Notes: generated from the letters alone by a model not told the origin. DNA of 64,000 bases from Branchiostoma belcheri (GCF_001625305.1 NW_017803898.1:388829-452828); one strand, 5' to 3'; positions 22,601 to 32,800 are shown, numbered from the stretch's first letter. Made by a program: numbers and translations.

Positions 22601-23608
22601 TGCAGAATCCTCAGGTCCCATAATGCCGTGCTTCTCCTGCTTCTGAACTACCATGATGCTTTTCTTCAGCTGGGTCTCATATTGCTGTTCCCGTGACATG
22701 AAGTTCAAGTCTTCATGCTGGAAGTCAGGGTCATTCAGGGCAAGGGACTCTGGGAAACAAAGCCAGAAACTGATAAACAACAATTCAGAAACATCAGGCC
22801 TCCATATTAAGAAAAATACATGTACGTCATGTTTCTTGTATAAGAAGTCGAAAATCAATCATTAATCAAATCTAGTACTTATATGTATCAATTACTTGAT
22901 TGTTTTAGCATTATATTGTAAATAAATGTGCAATGTATGAAATGTGCAATGCGTGCAATACTATACAGAATATATACTATACAGAGGGCACATTTTCAGC
23001 CTTTGGCTGCTTGTTTTGATTGATTGATTGTGTAATCACCTTTTGCAATCAGCTTTTTTATCATACACTTGGGAAACAACACTAGCTGTCAAAAACAATA
23101 CCTCCATTCTTCATGGAGGTAATTAGAGTTAGAAAGGCAAGGGGTGTTGGCATTTAATACTAGTAAACCAGACCCCAAACCTCTGCTTGGAGCCACAGAC
23201 CTCCATAGCACGCACTGAGGTCAACGTCCTACAGCACATTCTTGTCAGTAAACCTTAGTAGTAAGTCGCACGAGGAATTTTCCAGTAAGGAGAATGGTAA
23301 TGGACCAAGATATATTCTTTTTCCTTACTAGTATTTCCTGCGAGCATAGCTGTCGATAGCCACGTAACCTTGGTAATTAATAGCCCCCATAAGAACACGC
23401 CTACAAGGTTTTACAACTTAAGCCAACAACTCGACTCGCCAACATTACAAGACGAATTTCTCAAAAGCAACTTACGATACAGACATAAACAACTTTTACC
23501 GAGTTTCCTCTTCCTTTTAACTCTGTCAGGACCTCCGTACAGAAGGTTAACGATCTTTTCGGGGTCGAAACTAGCCCCGTCTCTCTCTTTCTTCAAGTCA
23601 GGATTCAT
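13673..23608 (-). CDS. ACOX1: Peroxisomal acyl-CoA oxidase 1, copy B
   Basis: Tandem paralogue of copy A with the same reaction, exon count and phases. Exons: 23500-23608, 22590-22749, 21496-21659, 20866-20973, 20236-20355, 19528-19643, 18233-18402, 17537-17699, 16723-16913, 16145-16303, 15744-15849, 15076-15222, 14242-14448, 13673-13735; total 660 aa, equal to the human enzyme. Landmarks: [84 protein letters not shown] (catalytic-base region, closer to vertebrate ACOX1 than copy A is) and PTS1 NRAKL. KWWPG is followed by Cys where copy A and vertebrates have Gly. Exon 13 is almost identical to that of copy A, whereas exons 3 and 9 differ strongly. Three partial exon copies lie in its introns. 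Confidence 0.95.
13850..14102 (-). mobile_element. tRNA-derived SINE (ACOX1-B intron 13)
   Basis: Inverted full-length relative of 61605-61835: a tRNA-like head at the right end (GTCCCGGGTTTGAGTC in minus sense at about 14040-14055), then AAAGGCACTTAACACGACTT and a tail containing GGACACAACATCAGCAACAG. Confidence 0.65.
14157..14222. repeat. Degenerate TAGCCTGG-family foldback
   Basis: The right tip GCTTTGGTAACCAGG matches the elements at 4828-4905 and 8862-9002. The arms AGCTGCTAAG and TGGCAGCT pair imperfectly. Confidence 0.35.
14935..15035 (-). mobile_element. MITE family 1, truncated copy 7 (ACOX1-B intron 12)
   Basis: Only the GAAGAAGAAGAGGAAGAAAC and GAGCAAAA...TTTTCCTTC edge survives, ending in GGTAAACATAA. 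Confidence 0.5.
15361..15415 (-). pseudogene. Partial copy of ACOX1-B exon 12 (5' end plus acceptor)
   Basis: In minus sense it reads TTCCCCAG then codons for [11 protein letters not shown], continuing directly into the CGGCTTGCTGACCCC found later in the true exon (15076-15222), so an internal stretch is deleted. It lies in intron 11, upstream of the real exon, and has no donor. Confidence 0.75.
17745..18030 (-). mobile_element. MITE family 1, copy 8 (ACOX1-B intron 7)
   Basis: Best-preserved copy: TTGCAAAGCAAATGCATAAT edge, X-box-like GTTACCATGGTGAC at 17912-17925 and perfect IR-1 AGGTCATTGACCT at 17939-17951, followed by the GAAGAAGAAGAAAAGGG purine run. Confidence 0.75.
18035..18210 (+). 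mobile_element. Non-LTR retrotransposon 3'-end fragment (ACOX1-B intron 7)
   Basis: Shares CACCAAGTACAGTAGGGGCA with 1318-1340 and GAAGCTGGTGTGTTACGC with 39307-39330. It ends in a CAGATACAGATACAGAT tail. Confidence 0.6.
18505..18720 (-). mobile_element. tRNA-derived SINE (ACOX1-B intron 6)
   Basis: In minus sense: GTGTGGTGTAGTGGATAGAG head, a B-box-like CCCAGGTTCAATCCCC at about 18655-18670, then AAAGGCACTTAACACGCC. The right end is followed by a short duplication of ACTACACCACACAGACGCCA. Confidence 0.6.
18750..18900 (+). mobile_element. TCTCCAAGCAGA-family element (ACOX1-B intron 6)
   Basis: Left tip TAATCTCCAAGCAGATCC, right tip AACCTCTGCTTGGAGGGTA. The tips are inverted repeats; the interior carries CCATTGGCCAGAGAGGG-type sequence shared with 37449-37540 and 40329-40485. 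Confidence 0.65.
18950..19045. repeat. Foldback element (ACOX1-B intron 6)
   Basis: GCCTGGCCGATTCTAG pairs with CTAGAATCGGCCAGGC; an inner CTAGTTGT/ACAACTAG-type pairing is also visible. Confidence 0.6.
19171..19490. mobile_element. ~320-bp inverted-repeat element (ACOX1-B intron 6)
   Basis: Tips: AGAGACACAAACAAGTGTTT on the left and CACTTGGTTGTGTAAAAAG on the right, with internal arms GTCACCTTCCTCAGGGC and GCCCTGAGGAAGGTGAC. Close copies lie at 41140-41435 and 50520-50700, and part of one at 6838-6942. Confidence 0.7.
20086..20145 (-). pseudogene. Decayed partial copy of ACOX1-B exon 5 (3' end plus donor)
   Basis: About 45 bp matches the 3' part of exon 5 with several substitutions, keeping the donor GTAGG at the equivalent place. 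It lies in intron 5 among tandem CTCACTAACCTATTAACT spacers. Confidence 0.7.
21130..21385 (-). mobile_element. MITE family 1, copy 9 (ACOX1-B intron 3)
   Basis: TTGCAAAGCAAATGCATAAT edge near 21142 and X-box-like GTTACCATGGTGAC at 21291-21304. The IR-1 is decayed (TGGCCATTGACCT). Confidence 0.7.
21398..21485 (+). mobile_element. MITE family 1, truncated copy 10 (ACOX1-B intron 3)
   Basis: Inverted relative to copy 9 and adjacent to it. The X-box variant GTCACCATGGTAAC is at 21455-21468, then GGTGTTGGGTTACAT. It ends against the exon 3 donor at 21491-21496. Confidence 0.6.
21676..22003. repeat. 42-bp minisatellite, about 7.8 copies (ACOX1-B intron 2)
   Basis: The unit contains GTATGTTGGATTGAGATGAT followed by AGCCAATCAGCACCAAGGAC. 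Units are nearly identical; one has an added TTATTG insertion near 21865. It starts about 16 bases beyond the exon 3 acceptor. Confidence 0.9.
22070..22120 (-). pseudogene. Partial copy of ACOX1-B exon 3 (acceptor plus 5' end)
   Basis: In minus sense it reads TTCCCTCTCATAG then codons for [12 protein letters not shown], matching the start of exon 3 ([12 protein letters not shown]) with few changes, then becomes unrelated at a GTAGAT. It is separated from the real exon by the 42-bp minisatellite. Confidence 0.8.
22348..22472. repeat. Foldback element with an assembly gap in its loop
   Basis: AGCCTGGGTACCATTC on the left and GGATGGTACCCAGGCT on the right are the arms, with TTTTGCTCTGCTAC / GTAGCGGAGCAAAA inside. 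Twenty N bases at 22386-22405 sit in the loop region. Confidence 0.6.
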
Positions 23609-23712
23609 TTTGGCAGCCTTCTGCTGGGGTCAGGGCAGTCGTGTGAAAGGTCACTGCTCTGTTGCGCCCTCTTGCGGAATTTATGAGAACTTTTTATGTC
23701 TAACTCAAAGGC

Positions 23713-23822
23713 AATCTCCAAGCAGATCATACGGTGGTACGGCAGTATCCATTGGCCTCGTATGGACACTCCTCTGGTCCATGGATACTGCCTTGCTACC
23801 GTATGATCTGCTTGGAGATTAA
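23713..23822. mobile_element. TCTCCAAGCAGA-family hairpin upstream of ACOX1-B
   Basis: AATCTCCAAGCAGATCATAC and GTATGATCTGCTTGGAGATT are perfect complementary tips of a ~110-bp hairpin. It lies about 105 bp upstream of the copy B start codon, so in its 5' UTR or promoter. A sister copy is at 51234-51354. Confidence 0.75.
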
Positions 23823-24554
23823 CTAAAAGCTACATTCCTAAATTTTGTGTATGTATTACCTAGAAAACATTGTTTTTCCCGCATTAACCTTCTTGCTGCT
23901 GCCTAGTACCACAAAAATTGTTGCCAAAGGGCTACCTTAAGCTTGGTAGGCTAAAAGTTAAACCTCAAATTCTAAATGACTAAATCTATATCTTATCTTA
24001 GCATTTATCTGTATTTATACAATGTAACCAGATACAAATATACTAAAAACTAGAGTTCCCCAATCTCATACCTTCGCCAAATGATGTTAATCTTTATGAC
24101 TGACAAATTATAGATTGGATTATTCCCCCCTGATTTAAGAAATAGGAACCTAATTTTCATGAATTATATCATTTTATCATAATCTCAACCAAAAAAACAG
24201 TCTTATATTAACAAACAATGCATTCTAGTATTTCCTAATAAATTATGCAAATGAGGTCCTGATTTGAATAAATTATGTTTAATGATGTTCACCTCAATTT
24301 AACTTTCAAATACCACAAGAATGAAATTCCAGGCAGTTATCATTACATAATTATAAAATTTTCTCATTAATTATGCAAATTAGGTCATTACTAACATAAT
24401 CAATATCTTCCTGTTTTTCTCTCGTTGTAAATTACCAATGTCACAAGCTTTAATTGTCCTATCATGGAATGCAGCTGATTTATAGAATTTCCCCATAAAT
24501 TATGCAAATTATATCCATATTTGTATAATTGTTACATAATTATATGAAGGATCA
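23823..24554. other. AT-rich spacer, no gene recognised
   Basis: Repeated AATTATGCAAAT / TTATGCAAATTA words recur at about 24242, 24369 and 24497, suggesting a low-copy AT-rich repeat. No exon with family similarity was seen. Confidence 0.4.
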
Positions 24555-24873
24555 CGTAAGCTACCTACATACCAAAAATCACGACGATCCGTGAACCGGT
24601 TCTTGAGTTATCCCCTTTTGAATATTTTCAAGAATATATGGCTGCAGTTCCAGAGCAAGCCGCTAGGGGGCCTAAACTCACATCACTTCTTCCCCAGCAC
24701 AAGAGCTACCTACCATCTAAATTTCATCACCATAGCATGTCTAGATCATGAGATATCAAAACCGGAAGTTCAGCTGCAGTACCATTTTGAGGTCTCATCA
24801 AGACCTACCCACCTACCAAGTATCAAGACAATCCATCAAGGCCTTCTCAAGTTATCGTGTTGACAGACAGACA

Positions 24874-24915
<42 letters not shown>

Positions 24916-24955
24916 AACGCCCCTGAAAACATAACCTTCTTGGCGAAGGTAAAAA
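24555..24955 (+). repeat. Dispersed repeat with internal CA microsatellite
   Basis: Longer copy of the 6945-7228 repeat: CACAAGAGCTACCTACCATC through CTTCTTGGCGAAGGTAA, with about 20 CA units at 24867-24910. Confidence 0.65.
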
Positions 24956-26234
24956 TCCACATCCATTCCACAAACAAATGAATAGAAAGCCATGAACTTG
25001 AGGAAAGGTTTATTTTTAACCATGGCGCCTTTAATACATTTCTTCAACAATCAGTGTTGCCTAAAACCCCATGCTGCTCACAGACATAATCAGAGAAGGG
25101 GTGTCATTGGGAGTAACCTAAACATGTTAAACATGGTTTCTATCTAACATTACTAGTATTCTACATAAACAATAAATAAAGCATGGTAGAACTGTAAAAC
25201 ACATGAAGATTACCTACAATTTGTTTATCTCCTAGCAGAAGTTTTGGCGGAAAAGTTTGAGATTATTGGACAGTGAGTGAGTGAGTTGGTCTTCTCTGAT
25301 ATCTGAGCTTTAACTGTAAGTAGCTGGAAAACCTCAGGCTCTTCCACCTAATATCTGCTTGGAGACTACCCCGGTACCAAGCTGGCCAACTTCCCATTTG
25401 TTTCACTAGGTAAAAATTTGACTCAATTTTGTTTCAGCTAACTTGAGAGCACAGTGAGACTTAAAACTGGTACAGTCTGATGTCCTTTCCCAAAAATAAA
25501 ACTTCTCTTTGAAATTTGACGTTTTCCTGTAACTGAATGCACTTTGGTGGCAAAATATGTGAAAACAAACTCACACACATCTTTCAGTACTTGTAGAATA
25601 CATGGCATTCTTTCTATCTCTGAGACTACTTGAACCAGTGACATTTAGATTGACCTAAAACAGAACACAATGTTCGAAACATGTTGCATATAATCAAAAA
25701 CTATAGATAGTTCAGTGCAGAGCTTAAATGCTATGGCTTGAAATGAGGAGAGTCAAAATCCACCAGTACAGATTTAGCCTACAGGATGATGCCAGTTACG
25801 TATAATGATACACAATGAAGTATGTTTTGCTAGCATGATTTGCATATGATTTGCATACGATTTGCATATTCCCCTATAACCTCTGTAGATATCAGTAGTA
25901 CAGTTGACACAATTTTCAGTTATCATCAATCTTTTTTTCTGACATTTTGTGAAGCGATAATCTCCTTAACAGTGGGAAAACTGAAAAAGCTTAAAATTCA
26001 ATCATATTTTTTAGCTTTTAACATTTCAATGCTCAATGCAAGGGACTGCATAAAAACATGTGCAATTCTATCAGTACAGAAACTGTATTGTTTCAAAGCC
26101 AGTTAGTCAAGACATGCTGAGGATAATATATTCACCTTACACTAGCTTCCCTAACACCCTGTTGTTTGCTAGTGAATGAATGTTTGTAACCAAAACTCCC
26201 CCTTAAAGTGTCTTCAATAGTATGGCCCATTGCA
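24956..26234. other. Spacer downstream of ZNF706, no gene recognised
   Basis: No supportable exon. The words GATTTGCATATGATTTGCAT (about 25838-25870) are a local tandem repeat. If the ZNF706 polyadenylation site at 26250 is not used, part of this could be a longer 3' UTR. Confidence 0.35.
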
Positions 26235-26249
26235 CAGAAAAATATAGAC

Positions 26250-26255
26250 TTTATT
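26250..26255 (-). terminator. Polyadenylation signal in a putative 3' UTR exon of ZNF706
   Basis: Minus-sense AATAAA, 60 nt after a good acceptor (CTTCCCCTCCAG ending at 26316). The coding exon upstream has a donor (CAG|GTAAAA) immediately after the stop codon, so the 3' UTR is probably split between about 26798-26806 and 26235-26315. Confidence 0.6.
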
Positions 26256-26559
26256 TGTGAAGGTTCCATGTCGGTGAGCTGGAGGGGTGAAAGCCCAGAG
26301 GTACTGCATGACGGCCTGGAGGGGAAGAAAGAAATCAAGATTACATCATTGTGAACTGAAGGTATGGTGGCGGCCAATTTGTGAACGATAGGTGCTAGCC
26401 CCAACTTCAAACGGCTGGCAGCGCTGTAAACTACGATGTACTAATGAACTAAGTGTAGAAATCCATTTTCAGACAAAACATGCATGGCATAATGACAAAT
26501 TTTAGCAAACTTCTTGTGTCCCTTTAATTTTGTTTCTGTACCTTATTAGTTTGTTGTGT

Positions 26560-26712
26560 TTTTTAGCACTTTATTATTGTTATTAAGACTCTATGATTGT
26601 ACTTAAGTTAGTTCCTTTTATCATATTATGTATGGTTTGTTCAGCTTTGAAAACTGCCAAAATGGTGACATGCTGACCCTGGATAAATAAATGAAATAAA
26701 ATAAAATGAAAT
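26560..26712 (+). repeat. Retroelement-like 3' tail in the ZNF706 3' UTR intron
   Basis: GACCCTGGATAAATAAATG followed by an (AAATA)n-rich tail looks like the 3' terminus of a non-LTR element. No coding part is present. Confidence 0.35.
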
Positions 26713-26806
26713 AAGCCACAGGAACATCTGTGTGAGATCAAATAAGTCACAGTGACACATTCATCCCGTCAGCAGAACAGACTTTAAAATCTGGATTTTA
26801 CCTGTT

Positions 26807-27451
26807 TTATGCTGCAACGTTCTTGATCTCTTCCGGCATGGGAGCCTTGGGATGTTTGCTCTCAAAGTGCTGTTTGTAGGTTTTAGGATCCGGCATCTGA
26901 GTCTGGGGAAATAATTTTTGTTTTAATTAAATAATTGTTAAAATGTGCACTAAGTTTTTGTCATGAATACAGCCATGTCAAAGTTTTCCTCCCTGCCCTG
27001 TGCTTTTATGATGTCTGTTTGCTATATCTTCACCTTAGAATGACCGAGAATAGAGGAAATAAATCGTAGCCTAAACAGCAAAAAGATCTGTCAAGCTAAA
27101 AATTTCTTAGCCAACATTCTTGCTAGCAATGAATAGTCGTCATAAAAAGTCCTCGTACTTTGCAGACCACACACTGGTAGATGAGAGCCTTTCCAGGGGT
27201 CAGAGTGACTGGTCGAAAGTTCTCGGTGAGAGCTCTTTATTGTGTTTGGATCTTTAGTTTTAACTTTAAACATGTGACTACCAACACAGGTGAACTTTCA
27301 TGAGTCATAAACATACTTTGCACACCACACACTGGTAGATGAGAGCCTTTCCAGCTGCTGACTTCTGGTCGTGTCCCTGAGCTTTCTTCATCTTGGCCTG
27401 TTTCTCTGCATTCTTCTTCTGAGACTGGATTTTCTGGTGACCACGAGCCAT
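26807..27451 (-). CDS. ZNF706: ZNF706 small zinc-finger protein
   Basis: Small conserved nuclear C2H2-type protein of the SERF/4F5-ZNF706 group. Coding exons 27317-27451 and 26807-26902 give exactly 76 aa, the same as human. Landmarks: N-terminal MARGHQKIQSQKKNAEKQAK (basic, Q/K-rich 4F5-like segment), KKAQGHDQKSAAGKALIYQC, and a single finger CVVC...TYKQHFESKHP giving C-x2-C and H-x4-H ligands, then a short acidic tail. The start lies 3 nt inside an exon after acceptor TTCCCTGCAG; the 5' UTR exon ends at donor GTGAGTCAG (28741-28749). An ETS-type CGGAAGT lies at the presumed start. A partial copy of the first coding exon is in the following intron. Confidence 0.95.
27163..27205 (-). pseudogene. 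Partial copy of ZNF706 coding exon (3' end plus donor position)
   Basis: About 38 bp matches 27314-27352 (codons for GKALIYQCVVCK) and continues past the splice junction for a few bases. It then joins a family 2 repeat (CCAGAGTGACTGGTCG). The donor GTATGT has become GTACGA. Confidence 0.75.
27175..27290 (-). mobile_element. Family 2 repeat fragment (ZNF706 intron)
   Basis: Contains CAGAGTGACTGGTCGAAAG, GTGAGAGC and TTTAAACATGTGACTACCAACAC. Longer relatives at 33249-33420, 42600-42780 and 54100-54400 also carry a CRE (TGACGTCA) and an E-box (CACGTG). Confidence 0.5.
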
Positions 27452-28749
27452 GACTGCAGGGAAGACTGGACAGACTAGGGAAGATAAAATAATCATAAAT
27501 GGTTTATTGGTCAAACATTATGTGCAATTGCAGCCTTTATTGCGCTGAATTGATGCAGGGTTTACAATCACATAATACACATGATGCGACAGCGTATAAC
27601 ATATCTGCTCCAAACACTTTTTGTTGAACTGTCACAAGGGTCTGTACGGCTGCCACCAGGTGACCTCAATATGACTTTCCCCAACCGAAGTTAGGTACCC
27701 ATTCACACCTGGGTGGAGTGGGGAATGCACTGAACTGGAACATAGCAGATAAAAAAAATCAGTTTTTTTTTTAAACAGGGAAATACTAGTAAGGGGGCTG
27801 CTCCCTCATATCAATTTTTAGATTAAACCCTAAGTGGCTACATACACAACATTAAGTCTTTCTCAAAATGTCAAAGATCTTTTTCCAGTGTGAATATAAA
27901 ACAAAACATTGTAACAATGCATGCTAGCATTACAAAACTGTGTTACTCTTTTAAAAATTTAATTTGCTCCCTCACAATGCTAGTGATCTGCTCCTGAATT
28001 CTGAACACGGACAAGTATTGGAGAATCAGCCAATATTTGATGAAACTACAATACACACATCACTCTGAACTCAATTCTTGTCTCGAATGTTCTGTAAACT
28101 TATGTAGAACGTTAGAACAAATTATTATATCATTTGTTTCTCAGTAAGATTTCAAAGCTTTCACAGTTTGAGTAAATTATAACCAAGGACATAACCGTTC
28201 ACATAAATTGTCCCTAGGCCCAATGACCGTTCGACGAAGGCTAAAAGAATTCTGAACACGGACAAAGAATCTGCAAGAAACACCACACAAATATCGTTTG
28301 GTGACTCATAATGCCCCACCATATTGAAATGTAAACGTAGGCACATTTTTTTCTTGTCGTTGGTTCCGGATTGAACAGTTATAGATCTAAAGTGGCGAGT
28401 AAGGATTTATGCTGGCATGAAAACATCCTGTCCTTTCCCACAAATCGAGAAAGAGATGAACTTTTTGTTACAAGTTTGTCAGAACTCGATGGTGAAACTT
28501 TTGCTTCTATCATCATCATGAATGCCGAAAAAAATTTACAACCAACTCGAGACGAGCAAAAAAATCCAGCGAATTTTCATCTTTGTTCGACGTTTTGGCG
28601 TCTCAAAATACCGCAAAAAGCCTTTTCTTGGTCAACGAATGTTAAATGTGCCTTTAGAATTCAATGGGTAATACAATAAAATCGTTTTGTTGATGTAAAG
28701 TCGAGAAAATCGGGAACTTTTGGAGCAAAAATGAGCAAAACTGACTCAC

Positions 28750-28830
28750 CAACAGGGAACACGCTCCGACCGGAAGTAACTTAAAGGTCAGAGGTCATGC
28801 TATCCCGTCAAGCATCAGTTCGTTTACAAG
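28750..28830 (-). promoter_or_regulatory. ZNF706 5' non-coding exon and core promoter
   Basis: Minus-sense donor TTG|GTGAGTCAG at 28749/28750 closes a short GC-richer exon. The ETS motif is in minus sense ACTTCCG (28771-28779). This is the only plausible 5' exon before the in-frame acceptor at 27454. Confidence 0.55.
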
Positions 28831-28849
28831 CGCCATCATCTCTTCTAGC

Positions 28850-29730
28850 GATTTAAAATGGTATTGCAGTTTGTGTGCGTTCAACGCAAGAGGCTAGGTA
28901 CCTAATATATTACTGCAAAATTTAACTTATATTTTTCAATCGTAGGTTTGGAATCTCAGATATCTTGTTTTTCATATGAGTAACGTTATAAAAAACAACA
29001 AAAGAGTCAAATTTGTCTCCCATGGAAGTACTTTATTACCACCCTCAACTTTATTGCTATAACAAACATGTATCAAAGTTGTAATGCATTTCAAATTTTG
29101 GTAAGGTTTGATAACAATATATAGAGACTTTATAGATTTGAAGAAATTGGATTCAGTTTTTTTCATGTTTTTTTTGTACTTCAGGTAAATATTGCATTTA
29201 AAAGCCCCGGCATGGACATACAAGAAATTTCATTGTCAGTGAAAATGAATGAATGGCCATTATCAATATAATAGTAACTGTCATCTCAAAATACACAAAT
29301 AAATAATCTTAGTGCCTTGAGATACAAAGAGGAGGAATGGGAATTCAACAAAAGATCATCAAATAATGATTTTAAAAAATTGTATGTTGACATTTGATGT
29401 CAGAAATTTTTGTTTCTCTTTTTTGGCTTATTCATAAATTCTTACACCTTAATTCTCCTCCTGGCAAGAGTTTACAAATAAAATTCTTTCCTGACATAAC
29501 ACTTTATTTTTTCATTTTTTTTCATGGTAATATAATTCTCTCATACAGTGATAACACCCATTTTAAAGAAATATTCAACCCTTATCATTTTTTTTATCTA
29601 TTTATTTTTATATTTATCAATTCTCACAATTTCACCTTGTCTGATATCCTGAGGTTTGGAACTTATCATAAGCTTACTTCAGGCATCACCATTTTTTTCC
29701 CCATCCATTCATGTCTTTAATAATTGAAAG
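28850..29730. other. AT-rich intergenic spacer between ZNF706 and the SLC17 gene
   Basis: No exon, RNA gene or known-family repeat was recognised. It is strongly AT-rich with poly-T runs on the plus strand. Confidence 0.45.
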
Positions 29731-29736
29731 TTTATT
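29731..29736 (-). terminator. Possible polyadenylation signal of the SLC17A5-like gene
   Basis: Minus-sense AATAAA about 80 nt past the stop codon. Another AATAAA lies at 29788-29793. Which one is used cannot be told from sequence. Confidence 0.35.
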
Positions 29737-29816
29737 GCAAATAATAATATTTAATAATCTGTGTACGACCTGCTTAGTTAGTATCAATTTATTATTAGAA
29801 CCAAAATAAAAATAAA

Positions 29817-32800
29817 CTATGCATTATGATCGTGGGCTACATAGCCATAAGTCCTTGGATCTACATTTCCTTCCTCATTCACAACCAGTCTCTCCCTATC
29901 TTCGTCAGATGGTACGGTCCGCTTCCCTTCGGTGTGGTTTTTAGCCCATGGTTGGACTGTACCATCTCCCATGATGAGGTAGGTTATGGTGCCGAAAGCG
30001 TTGATTGCTGCTGTGATGTAGAACACGACCTGCCATTGATGCTTGCGAGTTATCCAAGTTTTCTGAAGGAAAAAAAAGTCGTAACCAGTAAGTTGTATGT
30101 TTATTGACAAATAGACCACCCACCCACCCATCCATCCATCCATCCATCCATCCATCCATCCATCCATCCATCCATCCATCCATCCATCCATCCATCCATC
30201 CATCCATCCATCCATCCATCCATCCCAGTTACTTCAAATCTTTTAACTCTGTCAGTTTAAGACAACATCATATGATACCTTGCACAGTCGTATATTTTTG
30301 GTTTAATGTAATTGTTTGTTATGTACAAACAAACAAACAAACAAACAAACATATCTTGGAAGTTCATCTGTGTTGGTAGAAGTCATTATGAAAAAAGTTT
30401 GAACTGCAATTTCCAACACAAGAAATGCAACCTATGATCCACTGCTCACGGAGCCACGTGTGTTATCTGCGTGACGTCACGGAAGCGGTGAATTGCTCAA
30501 TCCTTTGACAATGACTGGAGTTGTACAGTCGAAAATTTGGGTAAGTCTTGTGTTGGAAATTGCAGTTCAAACTTGTTTCATAACAAACAAGTCTCCTTAC
30601 AGCATTTTGTGTGAGCAGTCCGACCACAGCTGGCCCAGCGAAGCCAGGAATGGTGGCGGCAGAGTTGGAGATTCCCATCAGCACACCTGCATACCTGAAG
30701 GAGGGGGAAAGGTTACAACTTGTTCTGCTGCTTTGTTCTAATAATGAGATTCTTTAAGACTACATGACACCAATAACAATAAAAGTCCAAATACAATAAT
30801 TTCAGTTTTGGTCCCTTTTAACCCAATATCCAGTTTGCAAAAGGTGATCCATTGGTTTCTACCAGTCCCACACACATAGGGGTGATATTTGACCCAAATC
30901 CATGTTCACTTTCTAGGGGCCTGATCAGTGGAAGGGCTACTGGAGGCACGCTTTACTAATAGGCTCTTTTACTGACCAATTGCAGCAATGTAAAGCCCCT
31001 GTCTCACATTCACAAACTTCATTCCTGAACACCAGCTGAACAGGTTGGCTGGTGTTCGGGAGTACTCTGACCAGATTTAGGCCCCGCCTACCTCTTGTAT
31101 ATGACTTTGTGTTAAATTGGAGTTAACTTTGATCCCTGAACACCCCCTACCTTGGAGCGATGTCCAGATGATTGACATTGAAGTTGATTGAACCCTGACA
31201 TGCAGAGTCCCCCCATCGCTACCGACAGCGTCAGGAACACGATACTGATAGTCTTAAATTAGAGGTGTTGCCCATCATATCAAGCTTCTTGGGGCCTGAC
31301 CAGTAAAAGGGCTACTAGAGGCATGATTTAGCTACACATACAGTAATAGGCTCTTTTTTATAACCTACCTGAGAACCTAGCTGAGGCAGGTGGGAAAGAG
31401 CTTCAGCAGCCTTGAAAAAAACCTGCCCCAACCACGATAGACTGGACACCAGGTTAGCTCTTTTACTCACCAATTGCAACAATGTAAGCTATATTTTCAC
31501 CCCCCCCCCTTACCTTGGAGCGATGTCCAGATGATTGACATTAAACCCTGACATACAGAGTCCTCCCATCGCCACAGACAGCGTCAGGAACACAATGGCC
31601 AGGACCTGCTGACTACAGTTCACGTAACCCGTGGCAACCATGAAAATGCCAGGCAACACCAGACCTGGAGGGAGGGGAGACATAGCAGTTTATTATATGT
31701 TTACCATTGCAGAAGGAAAACATTATTGTTTTGCTCTGTTTCTTCTTCCTCTTCCTCTTTTTCTCCAAACACATAAGGTCAATGACCTGAGCCAGACGTC
31801 TGTCACCATGGTAACTAGTGTTGGGTTACATCATGTTGCAATTTTATAGCAGGAGGGATTTAGACTCCTGTCTGACTATACTAGTATATATGAATGTGTT
31901 TGAGTAAGAATTGACAGTCGAAAGCTCTTAAAGTGAGAGAACTTTTTTGTGTTCAATGGATCTAAAGTTTCAACTTTAAACATGTTACTACCAACACAGA
32001 TGAATTTTCATGATAGATAGATTGCTTGTCTTACCAGAGCAGTTGAAGACCTTCCTGACTGCTGTGGTGCTGAGAATCTTGTTCTCCCGGAGAAAGTCGG
32101 CCAGCTGACCACCAGATATGATGACCAGCCAGATACACAGGTATGGTACTGCAGACAGGAACCCTGCCTGGATAGCAGGGAAAACATGACGTGTCAATAT
32201 TGTTGTAACAGTGGGCTTCAAGCTACATCAACTGACCAGTCCATACCGATGCAGACCTTTTAGCCTCGCGATTAGTGCATTGGGTTTTCAAGTTGGTAGC
32301 AACGCTGGTTCGAATCCTCAGAGCCAGGAGACTGTATACTACTGACAATCTTTGTGTTTCAACTGTTCCCACACCGGGAATCAAACCCAGGCTTGGTGAT
32401 GAGGGCGCCAAATCCGAACCAGTAGACCAGTAGACCCTTTGAGTTCCAGTGTTTCTCCTTTGTTTATTCAAGGAAAAAAATGCAGTAAGATGCAATCCTG
32501 TGTGTTTGACATCAAGAAACCTACACAAAACAATAGACAAGATGAAGGGTTGTATATGTATAATCTTCACTAGTATAGGTTAGGTGACCTGACATAAGGC
32601 CTAGGAACAACAGTTGTGTCTCCTGTTACCCAACCAATCCTACAGCAGTCATGAGAATGTAGTTTTTGATCATGTAGTAAAATAAGCCTTATCAGCCCAT
32701 ATCAAACTATACTTTATAAACCCACCTGTGTGAGATCAAACAGTAGAATCTCCTTCATGTACATGTATGTAGGCATGTCGGTAAGGAGAATGTAAGTTAT

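Noticed and set aside
24847..25050. Cys-Val-rich minus-strand frame
   Set aside because: Translation of the CA tract inside the dispersed repeat 24555-24955.
28371..28679. A 102-codon plus-strand open frame upstream of ZNF706
   Set aside because: It starts at TTG, not ATG, lies inside the ZNF706 first intron on the opposite strand, and resembles no known protein; most likely chance.
30104..30379. Open frames made of PSIH or DGWM repeats
   Set aside because: Translation of the (CATC)n microsatellite in the SLC17A5-like intron.
31141..31258. Alternative exon 10 of the SLC17A5-like gene
   Set aside because: It lacks an acceptor and has an 8-bp insertion that shifts the frame, so it is treated as a partial duplicate.
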